Part shown: positions 7,891 to 16,182 of the stretch, one piece after another | How the letters are laid out: every line of letters begins with the position of its first letter | Numbering within the stretch: position 1 is the stretch's first letter | DNA from: Acidimicrobium ferrooxidans DSM 10331 | Lineage (GTDB): Bacteria; Actinomycetota; Acidimicrobiia; Acidimicrobiales; Acidimicrobiaceae | Length of the DNA: 64,000 nt | Direction of reading: 5' to 3' | NCBI RefSeq assembly: GCF_000023265.1 | Contig: NC_013124.1 | Span: 248,001 to 312,000 of the forward strand | The notes under the pieces: generated by a model | Told to the model about the DNA's origin: nothing | Seen by the model: only the letters and a program-made list of their open reading frames with translations | Database searches by the model: none | Position numbers and translations under genes: made by a program

Positions 7891-9362
7891 TGGGACGCGT
7901 TGCGCTCGTCGGTGCCGGCCCTGGCGACCCAGAGCTCCTCACGCTCCGCGGTCTGAGGCTCGTGCGTGCGGCCGACGTCGTCGTCACCGACGCTCTCGTT
8001 GATCGACGTGTGCTTGCCGAGGTGCGGCCGGCGGTCGCGGTGCACGACGTCGGCAAGCGTGCTGGAGCACCCTTCTCGCAGGCTGCCATCAACGAACTCC
8101 TGATCGACCTCGCCCGCGGCCATGAGCTCGTCGTGCGGCTGAAGGGCGGCGACCCGTTCTTGTTCGGTCGCGGCGGAGAGGAGCTCGAGGCGCTGCTGGC
8201 AGCGGGGGTCGCCGTCGAGGTGGTCCCTGGCGTGCCGAGTGCGACGGCCGCGGCGGACCTCGTCGGTGTCCCGCTCACCCATCGGGGCGTGGCGGACGGC
8301 TTCTGTGTGATCACCGGTCATCGCCACGGCGACGCGTCGCTCGACTACGACTGGCGTGCACTCGTCGCGAGTGGGCTCACGCTCGTCGTGCTCATGGGGG
8401 CCGCTTCTCGTGCGACCATCGCCAAGGAGCTGATGGGCGCCGGAGCTCCTGGTGAGACCCCGGTCGCGGTCGTGACACGCGCATCGTGGATCGATGAAGA
8501 GGTCCGCTGGACGAGCCTCGCGGCGCTCGGGTCGGTGCCTGTCGCGTCTCCGAGCACGATCATCATCGGCGGCGTGGTCGATCCGCGGCGCCGATGGCGA
8601 CCCTCGCTGCCGCTCGGTGGCCTCCGTATCGTGGTGACACGCCCGAGAGCGGTCGCAGATGCGCTCGCGGTGCGCCTCCGCGATCTCGGTGCCGTCGTCG
8701 TGGCGAGCCCGGCGATCGAGATCGGTCCGCCGTCGGATGGCGGTGCCGCACTGGCCGCGGCGCTCTCGCACATCGAGGACTACGACTGGCTCGTCCTCAC
8801 CTCGCAGAACGCCGTCGATCGCGTCGTAGGAGGCATCGGCGACCTTCGGCGTCTCGGTGGCGTGCGCATCGCGGCCATTGGCCCCGCGACCGCTCGGGCG
8901 CTCGAGCGGGTCCACCTCACGGCCGATCTCATCCCCGGGACGTGGGTTGGGGAGGGGCTGGTCGAGGTGTTCGGCCCTGGTCCTGGCTCGGTGCTCATCG
9001 CCAGGGCACGCCAGGCCCGCGACGTCGTGCCACGGGGCCTCGAGGCGAAGGGGTGGCGCGTCGACGTCGTCGAGGCGTACGAGACGCGCACAGCAGCGGC
9101 GAGCGTGCCTCCAGAGCTCGTCGAGAGCGCCGATCTCGTCGTGTTCACGGCACCGTCCACCGTCGAGGGTTTCGCGACCCAGTACCCGGGGCTCGTCCCT
9201 CGGGCCGCGGCGGCGATCGGGCCCGTCACCGAGGAGGCGCTGGTGCGGCGAGGGTGGCCGGTCGCGCTGACCGCGACGCACTACGACGCCGATGGCCTCG
9301 TGGAGGTGATTCGCGAGGCGCGCGAAGCGGGTCGGCTCGTGCCTCGATCCGAGGCGCCCTAG
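7890..9362 (+). CDS. cobA-hemD: Fused uroporphyrinogen-III C-methyltransferase / uroporphyrinogen-III synthase
   Basis: The 490-residue fusion combines the enzyme that cyclises hydroxymethylbilane (HemD, about 243-480) with the SAM-dependent methyltransferase that diverts uroporphyrinogen III to precorrin-2 (CobA, about 1-235). The methyltransferase shows VGAGPGDPELLTLRG, VVRLKGGDPFLFGRGGEE and VVPGVPSATAA. The HemD half starts at GLRIVVTRPR and has the LVLTSQNAVDRV and VVFTAPSTVEGF segments. The start overlaps hemC as TGATG. Such fusions are known in Gram-positive bacteria and imply that sirohaem or cobalamin is made beside haem, consistent with bluB at 27883. Confidence 0.92.
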   Translation: MGRVALVGAGPGDPELLTLRGLRLVRAADVVVTDALVDRRVLAEVRPAVAVHDVGKRAGAPFSQAAINELLIDLARGHELVVRLKGGDPFLFGRGGEELEALLAAGVAVEVVPGVPSATAAADLVGVPLTHRGVADGFCVITGHRHGDASLDYDWRALVASGLTLVVLMGAASRATIAKELMGAGAPGETPVAVVTRASWIDEEVRWTSLAALGSVPVASPSTIIIGGVVDPRRRWRPSLPLGGLRIVVTRPRAVADALAVRLRDLGAVVVASPAIEIGPPSDGGAALAAALSHIEDYDWLVLTSQNAVDRVVGGIGDLRRLGGVRIAAIGPATARALERVHLTADLIPGTWVGEGLVEVFGPGPGSVLIARARQARDVVPRGLEAKGWRVDVVEAYETRTAAASVPPELVESADLVVFTAPSTVEGFATQYPGLVPRAAAAIGPVTEEALVRRGWPVALTATHYDADGLVEVIREAREAGRLVPRSEAP

Positions 9363-9365
9363 GCT
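9360..9365 (+). promoter_or_regulatory. Internal -10 box TAGGCT of hemB, on the cobA-hemD stop
   Basis: TAGGCT includes the TAG stop codon of cobA-hemD and lies seven bases before ATG 9373. It suggests a separate leaderless transcript starting at hemB inside the cluster. Confidence 0.5.
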
Positions 9366-9372
9366 CGTCGTC

Positions 9373-10350
9373 ATGGCTTCGTTCCCAAGGCCCAGGCGCC
9401 TGCGTGCCACGCCGGCGCTTCGTGACCTCGTTGCTGAGACCGTCGTCAGACCCCAACAGCTCGTGCTCCCGCTGTTCGTGAAGGAAGGGATCTCGACCCC
9501 CGTGCCCATCGCGTCGATGCCTGGGGTCGTCCAGCACACGGTGGACTCGCTCGTTCGAGAGGTCGACGAGGCGCTCGCCGTCGGCGTACGAACGGTGATC
9601 CTCTTCGGCGTCACCGACGAGCGGGACGAGGACGGCTCGCTCGCGTGCCGCGCGGACTTCGTGCTCGAGCGCGCAATCGCGGCGCTCGTTGCGCGCTTCG
9701 CAACGGACGTGACAGTGGTGGCCGACCTCTGCCTCGACGAGTACACCACGCACGGGCACTGTGGGGTGCTCGATGCTGCCGGACGCGTCGACAACGACGC
9801 CACCCTCGTTCGCTACCAGGCGCTCGCCGTGGCCCTTGCGAGCGCGGGCGTCCACTTCGTCGGCCCCTCCGGCATGATGGATCACCAGGTCGCCGCCATC
9901 CGTGAGGCCCTCGACGCTCATGGATTCGACGACGTCGGCATCCTCGCCTATGCCGCGAAGTACGCATCGGCTCTCTACGGCCCCTTCCGCGACGCGGTCG
10001 AGGTCGAGATCGCAGGCGGCGGCGACCGCGCGAGCTACCAGCAAGATCCCCGCAACCGTCGCGAGGCGTGGCGAGAGGTCGACCTCGACGTCGCCGAGGG
10101 CGCGGACCTGGTGATGGTCAAGCCGGCGAGCTTCTACCTGGACGTGCTGTCGGACGTCGCCGAACGCTCACCGGTGCCGGTCCTTGCCTACCAGGTTTCG
10201 GGTGAGTACTCGATGATCGTCGCGGCGAGCGCGAACGGTTGGCTCGATCGCCGTCTGGCGGTGCTCGAGTCGCTGGTCGCCATCCGACGAGCCGGAGCGG
10301 ACGGCATCCTCACCTACTTTGCCAAGGAGGCAGCGCCGTGGCTGCGATGA
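9373..10350 (+). CDS. hemB: Delta-aminolevulinic acid dehydratase (porphobilinogen synthase)
   Basis: Condenses two 5-aminolevulinate molecules to porphobilinogen. The 325 residues show the family motifs VLPLFVKEG, SGMMDHQV, the Schiff-base region YAAKYASALYGPFRDA and VMVKPASFYLD. The metal-site motif reads DLCLDEYTTHGHCG: the Cys-x-Cys-x7-Cys of zinc enzymes is Cys-x-Asp-x7-Cys here, a mixed site that may alter metal preference. ATG 9373 lacks a Shine-Dalgarno sequence but has a TAGGCT box seven bases ahead. hemL starts inside its last codons. Confidence 0.93.
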   Translation: MASFPRPRRLRATPALRDLVAETVVRPQQLVLPLFVKEGISTPVPIASMPGVVQHTVDSLVREVDEALAVGVRTVILFGVTDERDEDGSLACRADFVLERAIAALVARFATDVTVVADLCLDEYTTHGHCGVLDAAGRVDNDATLVRYQALAVALASAGVHFVGPSGMMDHQVAAIREALDAHGFDDVGILAYAAKYASALYGPFRDAVEVEIAGGGDRASYQQDPRNRREAWREVDLDVAEGADLVMVKPASFYLDVLSDVAERSPVPVLAYQVSGEYSMIVAASANGWLDRRLAVLESLVAIRRAGADGILTYFAKEAAPWLR

Positions 10351-11630
10351 TCTTCGAGTCCAACGAAGCGGCGTTCCGTGCCGCGTCCGAACTCATGGTC
10401 GGCGGGGTCAATTCCCCGGTGCGTTCGTTCGCGTCCGTCGGCGGCACGCCGTATGTGGTCGAGCGGGGCGAGGGTGCGTGGGTCATCGACGTCGAGGGGC
10501 GGCGCTACCTTGATTACGTCCAGTCGTACGGGGCGGTGATCCATGGTCACGCCGATGCGCGTATCACGCGCGCGATCGCCGATCAGGCCGCCCGAGGGAC
10601 CACCTTCGGTGCACCAACGGTGGGCGAGATCCGGCTGGCGAGCGCGATCGTCGATCGCGTGGCCGGCGTCGAGCGGGTGCGCCTCACGAGCTCGGGCACC
10701 GAAGCGACCATGACGGCCATCCGATTGGCGCGAGGCGTGACCGGACGATCGCGGATCGTCAAGTTCGATGGCTGTTACCACGGCCACAGCGACGCGCTGC
10801 TCGCGGCCGCTGGATCCGGGGTGGCCTCGCTGTCGCTCCCGGGGTCTGCCGGGATCCCCGATGGAGCGGTGGCCGACACCATCGTCGTCCCCTACCAGGA
10901 GGTGCCCACGCTCGACGAGCGCGTGGCTGCGGTCATCGTCGAGCCGATCGCGGCGAACATGGGGCTCGTGGCGCCGGAGCCGGGATTCCTCGAGGGCCTG
11001 CGCGCCGAGACCCAGCGCGTGGGAGCGCTGCTCATCTTCGACGAAGTGATCACCGGGTTCCGCGTGGCGCGCGGGGGTGCGAGCGAGCTGCTCGGCGTGC
11101 AACCGGACCTGTGGTGCTTCGGGAAGGTCATCGGCGGCGGTCTCCCGATCGGGGCCGTCGCCGGGCCAGGGACCATCATGGATCACCTGGCCCCCGCTGG
11201 CTCGATCTATCAGGCAGGCACTCTCTCGGGCAATCCCGTCGCGACCGCCGCTGGCGCCGTCGCGCTCGAACTCCTCGACGCCGGGTCGTACCCGCAGCTC
11301 GAGGGGCGCGCACGGGCGCTCGCGACCGGCCTTGCCTCCGTCATCGCCGAGGCGGGGCTCCCGGTGCAGGTTCCGCAGGTGGCCTCGTTGCTGGGCCTGT
11401 TCTTCAGCGACGAACCGGTGCGTACCTATGCCGATGCTCGCCGGGCCGTCGGGTCGGGTTGGTACGCCCCGTTCTTTCATGCGATGCTGCGACGAGGGAT
11501 CGCGCTCGCGCCAGGCCCGTACGAGATCCTCTTCCCGGGACTCGCGCACAGCGCCGACGACGTCGACCGGACGATCGACATCGCCTCGGCGGCCGCCCGT
11601 GACGCGTTCGTCGCCGGGCCTGTGCGCTAA
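10338..11630 (+). CDS. hemL: Glutamate-1-semialdehyde 2,1-aminomutase
   Basis: PLP enzyme that moves the amino group of glutamate-1-semialdehyde to give 5-aminolevulinate, completing the C5 route begun by hemA. The 430 residues include VGGVNSPVRSF, the aldehyde-site segment LTSSGTEATMTAIRLARG, and the PLP lysine K263 in CFGKVIGGGLPIGA. GTG 10338 has a perfect AAGGAGG site seven bases upstream and overlaps the hemB end by 13 bases. It is the last gene of the cluster; a weak GCGCGC hairpin follows. Confidence 0.93.
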   Translation: MAAMIFESNEAAFRAASELMVGGVNSPVRSFASVGGTPYVVERGEGAWVIDVEGRRYLDYVQSYGAVIHGHADARITRAIADQAARGTTFGAPTVGEIRLASAIVDRVAGVERVRLTSSGTEATMTAIRLARGVTGRSRIVKFDGCYHGHSDALLAAAGSGVASLSLPGSAGIPDGAVADTIVVPYQEVPTLDERVAAVIVEPIAANMGLVAPEPGFLEGLRAETQRVGALLIFDEVITGFRVARGGASELLGVQPDLWCFGKVIGGGLPIGAVAGPGTIMDHLAPAGSIYQAGTLSGNPVATAAGAVALELLDAGSYPQLEGRARALATGLASVIAEAGLPVQVPQVASLLGLFFSDEPVRTYADARRAVGSGWYAPFFHAMLRRGIALAPGPYEILFPGLAHSADDVDRTIDIASAAARDAFVAGPVR

Positions 11631-11639
11631 CGGGTGGAG

Positions 11640-11658
11640 GCGCGCGGAGCCAGCGCGC
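11640..11658. terminator. Possible bidirectional hairpin between hemL and the ClC gene
   Basis: GCGCGC (11640-11645) and GCGCGC (11653-11658) flank a seven-base loop between two convergent genes. There is no T-tract and the repeat is self-complementary, so this is only a weak candidate. Confidence 0.25.
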
Positions 11659-11661
11659 TGA

Positions 11662-13050
11662 TCACTCGCCCGCGCCTGCGAGGCGCGCGGAGTAGATCGA
11701 GTAGCCGTCGACCGTGCGTGCCACCGCGGTCGCGAGCACCGTTGCGATCATGAGCGGCACGATGAGGTCGAGGCCCGAGTGGGTGAGCTCCAGTACCAGC
11801 ACGATCCCCGCGAGAGGGGCTTGCATTCCGGCACCCATCATCGCCGCCGCGCCGATCATGGCGTAGGAGCCGATCGCTGCCCCCGGCATGACGAACGACC
11901 AGATGCCGCCGAGGAACCCGCCGAGGACCGCGCCCGTCGACAACGTCGGGGTGAACAGGCCGCCGGAGGCACCGGTACCCAGTGCCATCGCGGTGACGAT
12001 GGGCTTCAAGAGGAAGAGTGCTGCGAGCAAGCCGAGGCTACCGAGCTGGTTCAAGAAGACCGCGTGCGCCATGTCCTTGCCGTTGCCGAAGAGCTGGAAA
12101 TAGCGCATGCCGATGAAGCCGAGGATCGAGAACGACAGGAGTGGTCCGATGAGGACCCACCGACCGGTGAAGCGATGGTGCGTGACGAGGCCCATGAGGC
12201 GCACGAAGGCGACCGAGAAGAGGCCGATCAGCGGTCCGGCGATCACGGCGAAGACGATCTGGGCGAGGTGGAACTGGTAGTTGGCCACCCCGACGTAGGT
12301 CGCGTGGTCGGGGAGGTAGAGGTAGCCGACGTACGTGGCGATGACGGATGCTGCGAGTGCCGGGAGGACGACGGGCAGGGTGACCTCACCCATCATGATC
12401 TCCGCGGTGAACAGGGCGCCGCCGAGGGGAACGTTGTAGACGGCGGCGAGTCCTGCCCCCGCACCGCAGGCGATGAGGAGGCGCTTCTGCGCTGGCGACA
12501 GCTTGCCCCATCGGCCGAGGTAGCTGCCGGACACCGCGCCGAGGAGCTTCGGGGCGGCCTCGCGTCCGAGCGAGGCGCCCATGCCGATGACGACCTCTTG
12601 GATGATCGAGGTGCCGAGGCTCTTGCGGATGTGCAGATCGCCCTCGCCCTTCCAGACGACGTCGTCCACCTCGGAGCGCTCACCTTTGGTGAACTTCGAG
12701 AGGATGAACCATGCGGGCCCACCGATCGCGCCGGCGAGCGTGAGCATCTCGAGGCGGTAGATCGGCGCGGAGCGCCCGACGGCCGCCTGGAACGAGCCGA
12801 TGTGGTAGTGGTACGTGATGTGCTGGACGTTGAAGAGGATGACCATCATGAGGTCGCCGAAGAGCCCGGCCCCGACGCCCGTCAGGATGAGGAAAATCCA
12901 GAACTTGAGCGTGAGCTCTGCGTCACCATCGCCGGTGGCGTTGGGCTGCTCGGTCGCGCCTCGCCCGGTGGGGAGTCGACGCCTGATGAGCGGCTGGGGT
13001 GAGCGAACGCGACGCAGGTGCCAGGGATGCTCGCGGTCCGCCTTGACCAT
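11662..13050 (-). CDS. ClC-family chloride channel or Cl-/H+ antiporter
   Basis: The 462-residue membrane protein has about ten hydrophobic segments and ClC signatures: GMGASLGREAAP, with the gating-glutamate position conserved in GREAAP, and GTGASGGLFTPTLSTGA matching the GxFxP filter loop. It lacks the short cytoplasmic CBS extension. In an acidophile it could serve charge compensation or proton extrusion; this is inference. ATG 13050 is preceded by GGAGAGAG. The frame extends 22 codons upstream without a ribosome site. A -10 box TAGACT lies at 13137-13142. Confidence 0.88.
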   Translation of the reverse strand: MVKADREHPWHLRRVRSPQPLIRRRLPTGRGATEQPNATGDGDAELTLKFWIFLILTGVGAGLFGDLMMVILFNVQHITYHYHIGSFQAAVGRSAPIYRLEMLTLAGAIGGPAWFILSKFTKGERSEVDDVVWKGEGDLHIRKSLGTSIIQEVVIGMGASLGREAAPKLLGAVSGSYLGRWGKLSPAQKRLLIACGAGAGLAAVYNVPLGGALFTAEIMMGEVTLPVVLPALAASVIATYVGYLYLPDHATYVGVANYQFHLAQIVFAVIAGPLIGLFSVAFVRLMGLVTHHRFTGRWVLIGPLLSFSILGFIGMRYFQLFGNGKDMAHAVFLNQLGSLGLLAALFLLKPIVTAMALGTGASGGLFTPTLSTGAVLGGFLGGIWSFVMPGAAIGSYAMIGAAAMMGAGMQAPLAGIVLVLELTHSGLDLIVPLMIATVLATAVARTVDGYSIYSARLAGAGE

Positions 13051-13136
13051 CGGGACTCTCTCCAGTCGCTCGCTTGCGTTCGGTGCTGTCGCGGGGCCTC
13101 GGACGTCACTCGGCACCCGCCGGGGTATGCGCGCTG

Positions 13137-13142
13137 AGTCTA
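13137..13142 (-). promoter_or_regulatory. -10 box TAGACT of the ClC gene
   Basis: TAGACT on the minus strand gives a leader of about 80 bases to ATG 13050. A triple GCATG repeat lies upstream of it at about -46 to -70. Confidence 0.4.
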
Positions 13143-13175
13143 GTGGCCGTCACGTCCGGACAAGTGCAACGCGTC

Positions 13176-13200
13176 GCATGCTACTGCATGAGTATGCATG
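13176..13200. repeat. Three GCATG repeats at exact 10-base spacing (possible operator)
   Basis: GCATG occurs at 13176-13180, 13186-13190 and 13196-13200, all on the same face of the helix. The array lies upstream of the predicted ClC promoter, in the position expected for an activator site, and beyond the 3' end of menB. The regulator is unknown. Confidence 0.45.
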
Positions 13201-13312
13201 TCACTACGACCCAGCCGCCCCACCAGGCTAGGCGGCGATGGTCGGGAACAGCGAGGATCCCCCACCGGATCACCGCCCCAGGGGAGCCGTGACGACGCGA
13301 GGACGTGGCGGA

Positions 13313-14206
13313 CTACGCCAACCAGGGAAAGGCTGACCAGTCGGGTTCGCGTCGCTGGAGGAAGGCGTCTCGGCCCTCCGTTGCCTCTCGGGTGCCATAG
13401 AGCAGGCGCGTCGCTTCGCCCGCGAAGAGCTGTTGGCCGACCATGCCGTCGTCGACCAGGTTGAGCGCATACTTGGCGAGGCGTTGCGCGGTCGGGCTGC
13501 GATCGAGGATTCTGCGCGCCCATGCGACAGCAACCGCCTCGAGGTCCTCGTGGTCGACGACGGCGTTCACCATGCCCATGGCGTACGCCTCCTCGGCCGA
13601 GTAGTCGAAGCCGAGGAAGAAGATCTCGCGGGCGCGCTTCTGGCCGACGAGACGAGCAAGGTACGCCGAGCCGTACGCGCCGTCGACCGAGGCGACGCGG
13701 GTGTCGGTCTGCATGAAGCGTGCATGCTGGCGACTTGCGATGGTGAGGTCGGCGACGACGTGGAGCGAGTGGCCCCCGCCGACCGCCCAGCCTGGCACCA
13801 CGGCGATGACGACCTTTGGCATGGTGCGAATGCGGCGCTGTACTTCGAGGATGTGGAGGCGTCCATGGGCGTGCTCGGTGTCGTGGTACTCGTAGCCCTC
13901 TGCGCCACGGACTCGTTGATCACCGCCCGAGCAGAATGCCCAGCCGCCGTCGGTCGGGGACGGACCATTGCCAGTCAGGAGCACGCAACCGACGTCGTCG
14001 CGGAGCGTGGCGTCCTCGAGCGCACGTGCGAGCTCGTCGACCGTACGGGGCCGGAAGGCGTTACGCACCTCGGGGCGGTTGAAGGCGATGCGGACGAAGC
14101 CGCCCTCACGGGCGCGGTGGTAGGTGATGTCGGTGGCGTCGAAGCCTTCGACGGGCTCCCACAGCGACGGGTCGAAGAGCGGTGAGGGCCGATCAGGCTG
14201 GTGCAC
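13313..14206 (-). CDS. menB: 1,4-dihydroxy-2-naphthoyl-CoA synthase
   Basis: Ring-closing crotonase-fold enzyme of menaquinone synthesis, converting o-succinylbenzoyl-CoA to 1,4-dihydroxy-2-naphthoyl-CoA. The 297 residues contain the diagnostic GGWAFCSGGDQRVRG motif, VPGWAVGGGHSLHVVADLTIAS (read in two parts), DGAYGSAYLARLVGQKRAREI and the terminal REPDWSAFPW. The length fits the family. The GTG start at 14206 has no Shine-Dalgarno sequence and lies six bases after TAGCAT. No other men genes are nearby. Confidence 0.92.
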   Translation of the reverse strand: MHQPDRPSPLFDPSLWEPVEGFDATDITYHRAREGGFVRIAFNRPEVRNAFRPRTVDELARALEDATLRDDVGCVLLTGNGPSPTDGGWAFCSGGDQRVRGAEGYEYHDTEHAHGRLHILEVQRRIRTMPKVVIAVVPGWAVGGGHSLHVVADLTIASRQHARFMQTDTRVASVDGAYGSAYLARLVGQKRAREIFFLGFDYSAEEAYAMGMVNAVVDHEDLEAVAVAWARRILDRSPTAQRLAKYALNLVDDGMVGQQLFAGEATRLLYGTREATEGRDAFLQRREPDWSAFPWLA

Positions 14207-14212
14207 GATGCC

Positions 14213-14218
14213 ATGCTA
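14213..14218 (-). promoter_or_regulatory. -10 box TAGCAT of menB, leaderless spacing
   Basis: On the minus strand TAGCAT is followed by six bases and then GTG 14206. Confidence 0.5.
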
Positions 14219-14396
14219 TCGACGACGCGCCCGGTCGTCTCAGGCTCGAGCGCAGGCGCGCCTCCAGCGACCACGCAGCTCGGGGGCGCGGGTCCCGACA
14301 TCCAATCGTCGGCTGGACGTAACCTCGTCGTCGGACGGGCTCACTACGGTCGAGGTGGGGCGGCCAAGTGGCGCCGCGCAAACGTGAGGAGGTGGC

Positions 14397-15275
14397 GTGA
14401 CCACGCTGCTGCACATCTCCGATCTGCACTACGAGCGAGCTCCGGAGCGCCTGAGCGTGGGCGTCGGCGAGCGTCTGCGCCGCGCAAGGACCGCACTGCG
14501 CTCTCGTACGTTCGATCTGCTCGCCGTGAGCGGGGATCTCACGAGCTACGGGACCTGGGACGTCCGCGAGCTCGTCGAGGCGCGCCGGTGGCTGGAAGGC
14601 TTCGAGCGCCGGATGCTCGTCGTGCCCGGGAACCACGATCTCGGGGCCAATCCCGAGCGCGCCGAACGATTTCCGGTCTTCGAGCGCTACGAACCAGTTC
14701 CCTGGAGCCGGACGAACTTCGGTATGACCTTCGGGGAGGGCCCGCTCGTGGCGCGTGCGACGGGTGACCTCCTGGTCGTCGGCGTCGGCCTGAGGCGCGG
14801 CGATCCCGATGGCGCGCTCGCGCTGTTGGAGCGAGCGCTCGCAGGTGCGACGACGCCCGTGGTCGTCGTTGGCCACTACCCGATCGTGCCGGTACGCGAG
14901 TCGGGCGTGCTCGCGTCCTTCGGCGCGATGGGCTACGTGGATGGCGAGGTCGCGGAGCTCCATCGTCTGATGGTCCAGTCCACGCGGGTCGTCGCGTACC
15001 TGTGCGGGCACGTGCACGCGGCGAGCGCGGCGGTCCTCGAAGGTGGTGTGCTCCAGCTGAGCGCGGGAGCTCTCGGCCCAGGCCCCGCGCTGGGATGGCT
15101 CGTGCACGTCGAGCGCGATGAGGTGCGCTTCGAGCAGGTGGAAGCGCCTGGGCGAACGACGTTTTGGCCGAGCGATCAGTTGGGGGGTGTCGACCCCGTG
15201 GCCTACCACGCGGGGGCCGTCAGGAGTGGCGTGGTGCCGCTCGGTCGGACCGGTCGCCCCACCCTCGTCGATTGA
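14397..15275 (+). CDS. Calcineurin-like metallophosphoesterase
   Basis: The 292-residue protein carries the full set of dimetal phosphoesterase motifs: ISDLHYER (DxH), VSGDLTSYG (GD), VVPGNHDLG (GNHD), VVGHYPIVP (GHxP) and LCGHVHAASA (GHxH). It has no signal peptide, so it is probably cytoplasmic. The substrate is unknown; relatives cleave phosphodiesters including cyclic nucleotides. GTG 14397 has GAGGAGG just upstream. Confidence 0.85.
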   Translation: MTTLLHISDLHYERAPERLSVGVGERLRRARTALRSRTFDLLAVSGDLTSYGTWDVRELVEARRWLEGFERRMLVVPGNHDLGANPERAERFPVFERYEPVPWSRTNFGMTFGEGPLVARATGDLLVVGVGLRRGDPDGALALLERALAGATTPVVVVGHYPIVPVRESGVLASFGAMGYVDGEVAELHRLMVQSTRVVAYLCGHVHAASAAVLEGGVLQLSAGALGPGPALGWLVHVERDEVRFEQVEAPGRTTFWPSDQLGGVDPVAYHAGAVRSGVVPLGRTGRPTLVD

Positions 15276-15393
15276 GTTCGCGGTTCGCGGGCGCCGTCGC
15301 GAGACCGCCGCGGCCAGACGCTGAGCTCCGACGATCGCCGCGGTCCGTGCGCGGTGTGGAAGCTGTGAGGCGCTGCGAGCGTTGCCACCTGCC

Positions 15394-16182
15394 ATGAGTC
15401 ATGGTGCTGCGCGCTATGTCGTGACCGGAGCGACCGGTGCCGTCGGCCGCTCGCTCGTCACGCGTCTGGTCGAGGGGGGCGCCGAGGTCGCTGTCGTCGT
15501 ACGCGATCGGGATCGGCTCCACGAGCGCCTCGGTCCGGTCGCCGACGCGCTCGCCGCCGTCGAGGTTGCTGACGCGCGCGATCTCGAGCGATTCGAGGCG
15601 GCGCTGGTGGCGGCAGCCGGTGCCCTTGGTTCGGTGGACGGCATCGCCCATCTCGTCGGTGGCTTCCTTCTTGCGACGCCGGCACGGACCTCGATCGCGC
15701 AGTTCGAGGAGCTCATGCGCCTCAACCTGACGAGCGCCTTCGTGGTCGTGCGGGTGGCCGAGCGCGTGATGGGATCGCGCGGTGGCTCGGTCGTGCTGAT
15801 CTCCTCGGCGGCAGCCCACGTCGGCCTCGCCTCGCACGAAGCCGTCGCGGCTTCGAAGGCTGGTGTCGAAGGACTGACCCGATCGGCCGCTGCGACGCTC
15901 GCCAGAGCTGGCGTGCGGGTGAACGCGGTCGCCCCCGGACTCGTCGAGGCCGAGATGACGCGCGGGATCGTCGAGCGAGAGGATGCGCTCGCGGCGTCGA
16001 TCGAGCTGCACGCCCTGGGTCGCATCGGCACCGGTGACGAGATCGCCCGAGGCGTGGCGTTCTTGCTCGACCCGGAGTCCTCGTGGATCACCGGCAGCGT
16101 GCTCGGCATCGACGGCGGTCTCGGGTCGGTGCGGCCGCGCCCGCGCCGACGGCTCCCTTCTCAGACCGGGGGCCAAGGATAG
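15394..16182 (+). CDS. SDR-family oxidoreductase-like protein lacking the catalytic Tyr
   Basis: The 262 residues form a Rossmann short-chain dehydrogenase, with VVTGATGAVGRSLV as nucleotide loop, LISSAAAHVG providing the serine, and RVNAVAPGLVEAEMT and SSWITGSVLGIDGG near the C-terminus. The catalytic YxxxK motif reads VAASK (in SHEAVAASKAG), so Tyr is replaced by Val and normal reductase chemistry is unlikely. It may bind nucleotide or act on an unusual substrate. ATG 15394 is chosen over a non-conserved TTG four codons upstream. It converges with the SCO1664 gene. Confidence 0.82.
   Translation: MSHGAARYVVTGATGAVGRSLVTRLVEGGAEVAVVVRDRDRLHERLGPVADALAAVEVADARDLERFEAALVAAAGALGSVDGIAHLVGGFLLATPARTSIAQFEELMRLNLTSAFVVVRVAERVMGSRGGSVVLISSAAAHVGLASHEAVAASKAGVEGLTRSAAATLARAGVRVNAVAPGLVEAEMTRGIVEREDALAASIELHALGRIGTGDEIARGVAFLLDPESSWITGSVLGIDGGLGSVRPRPRRRLPSQTGGQG

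Noticed and set aside
11779-13002. 407-codon open frame antisense to the ClC gene
   Set aside because: Highly acidic shadow of hydrophobic coding sequence.
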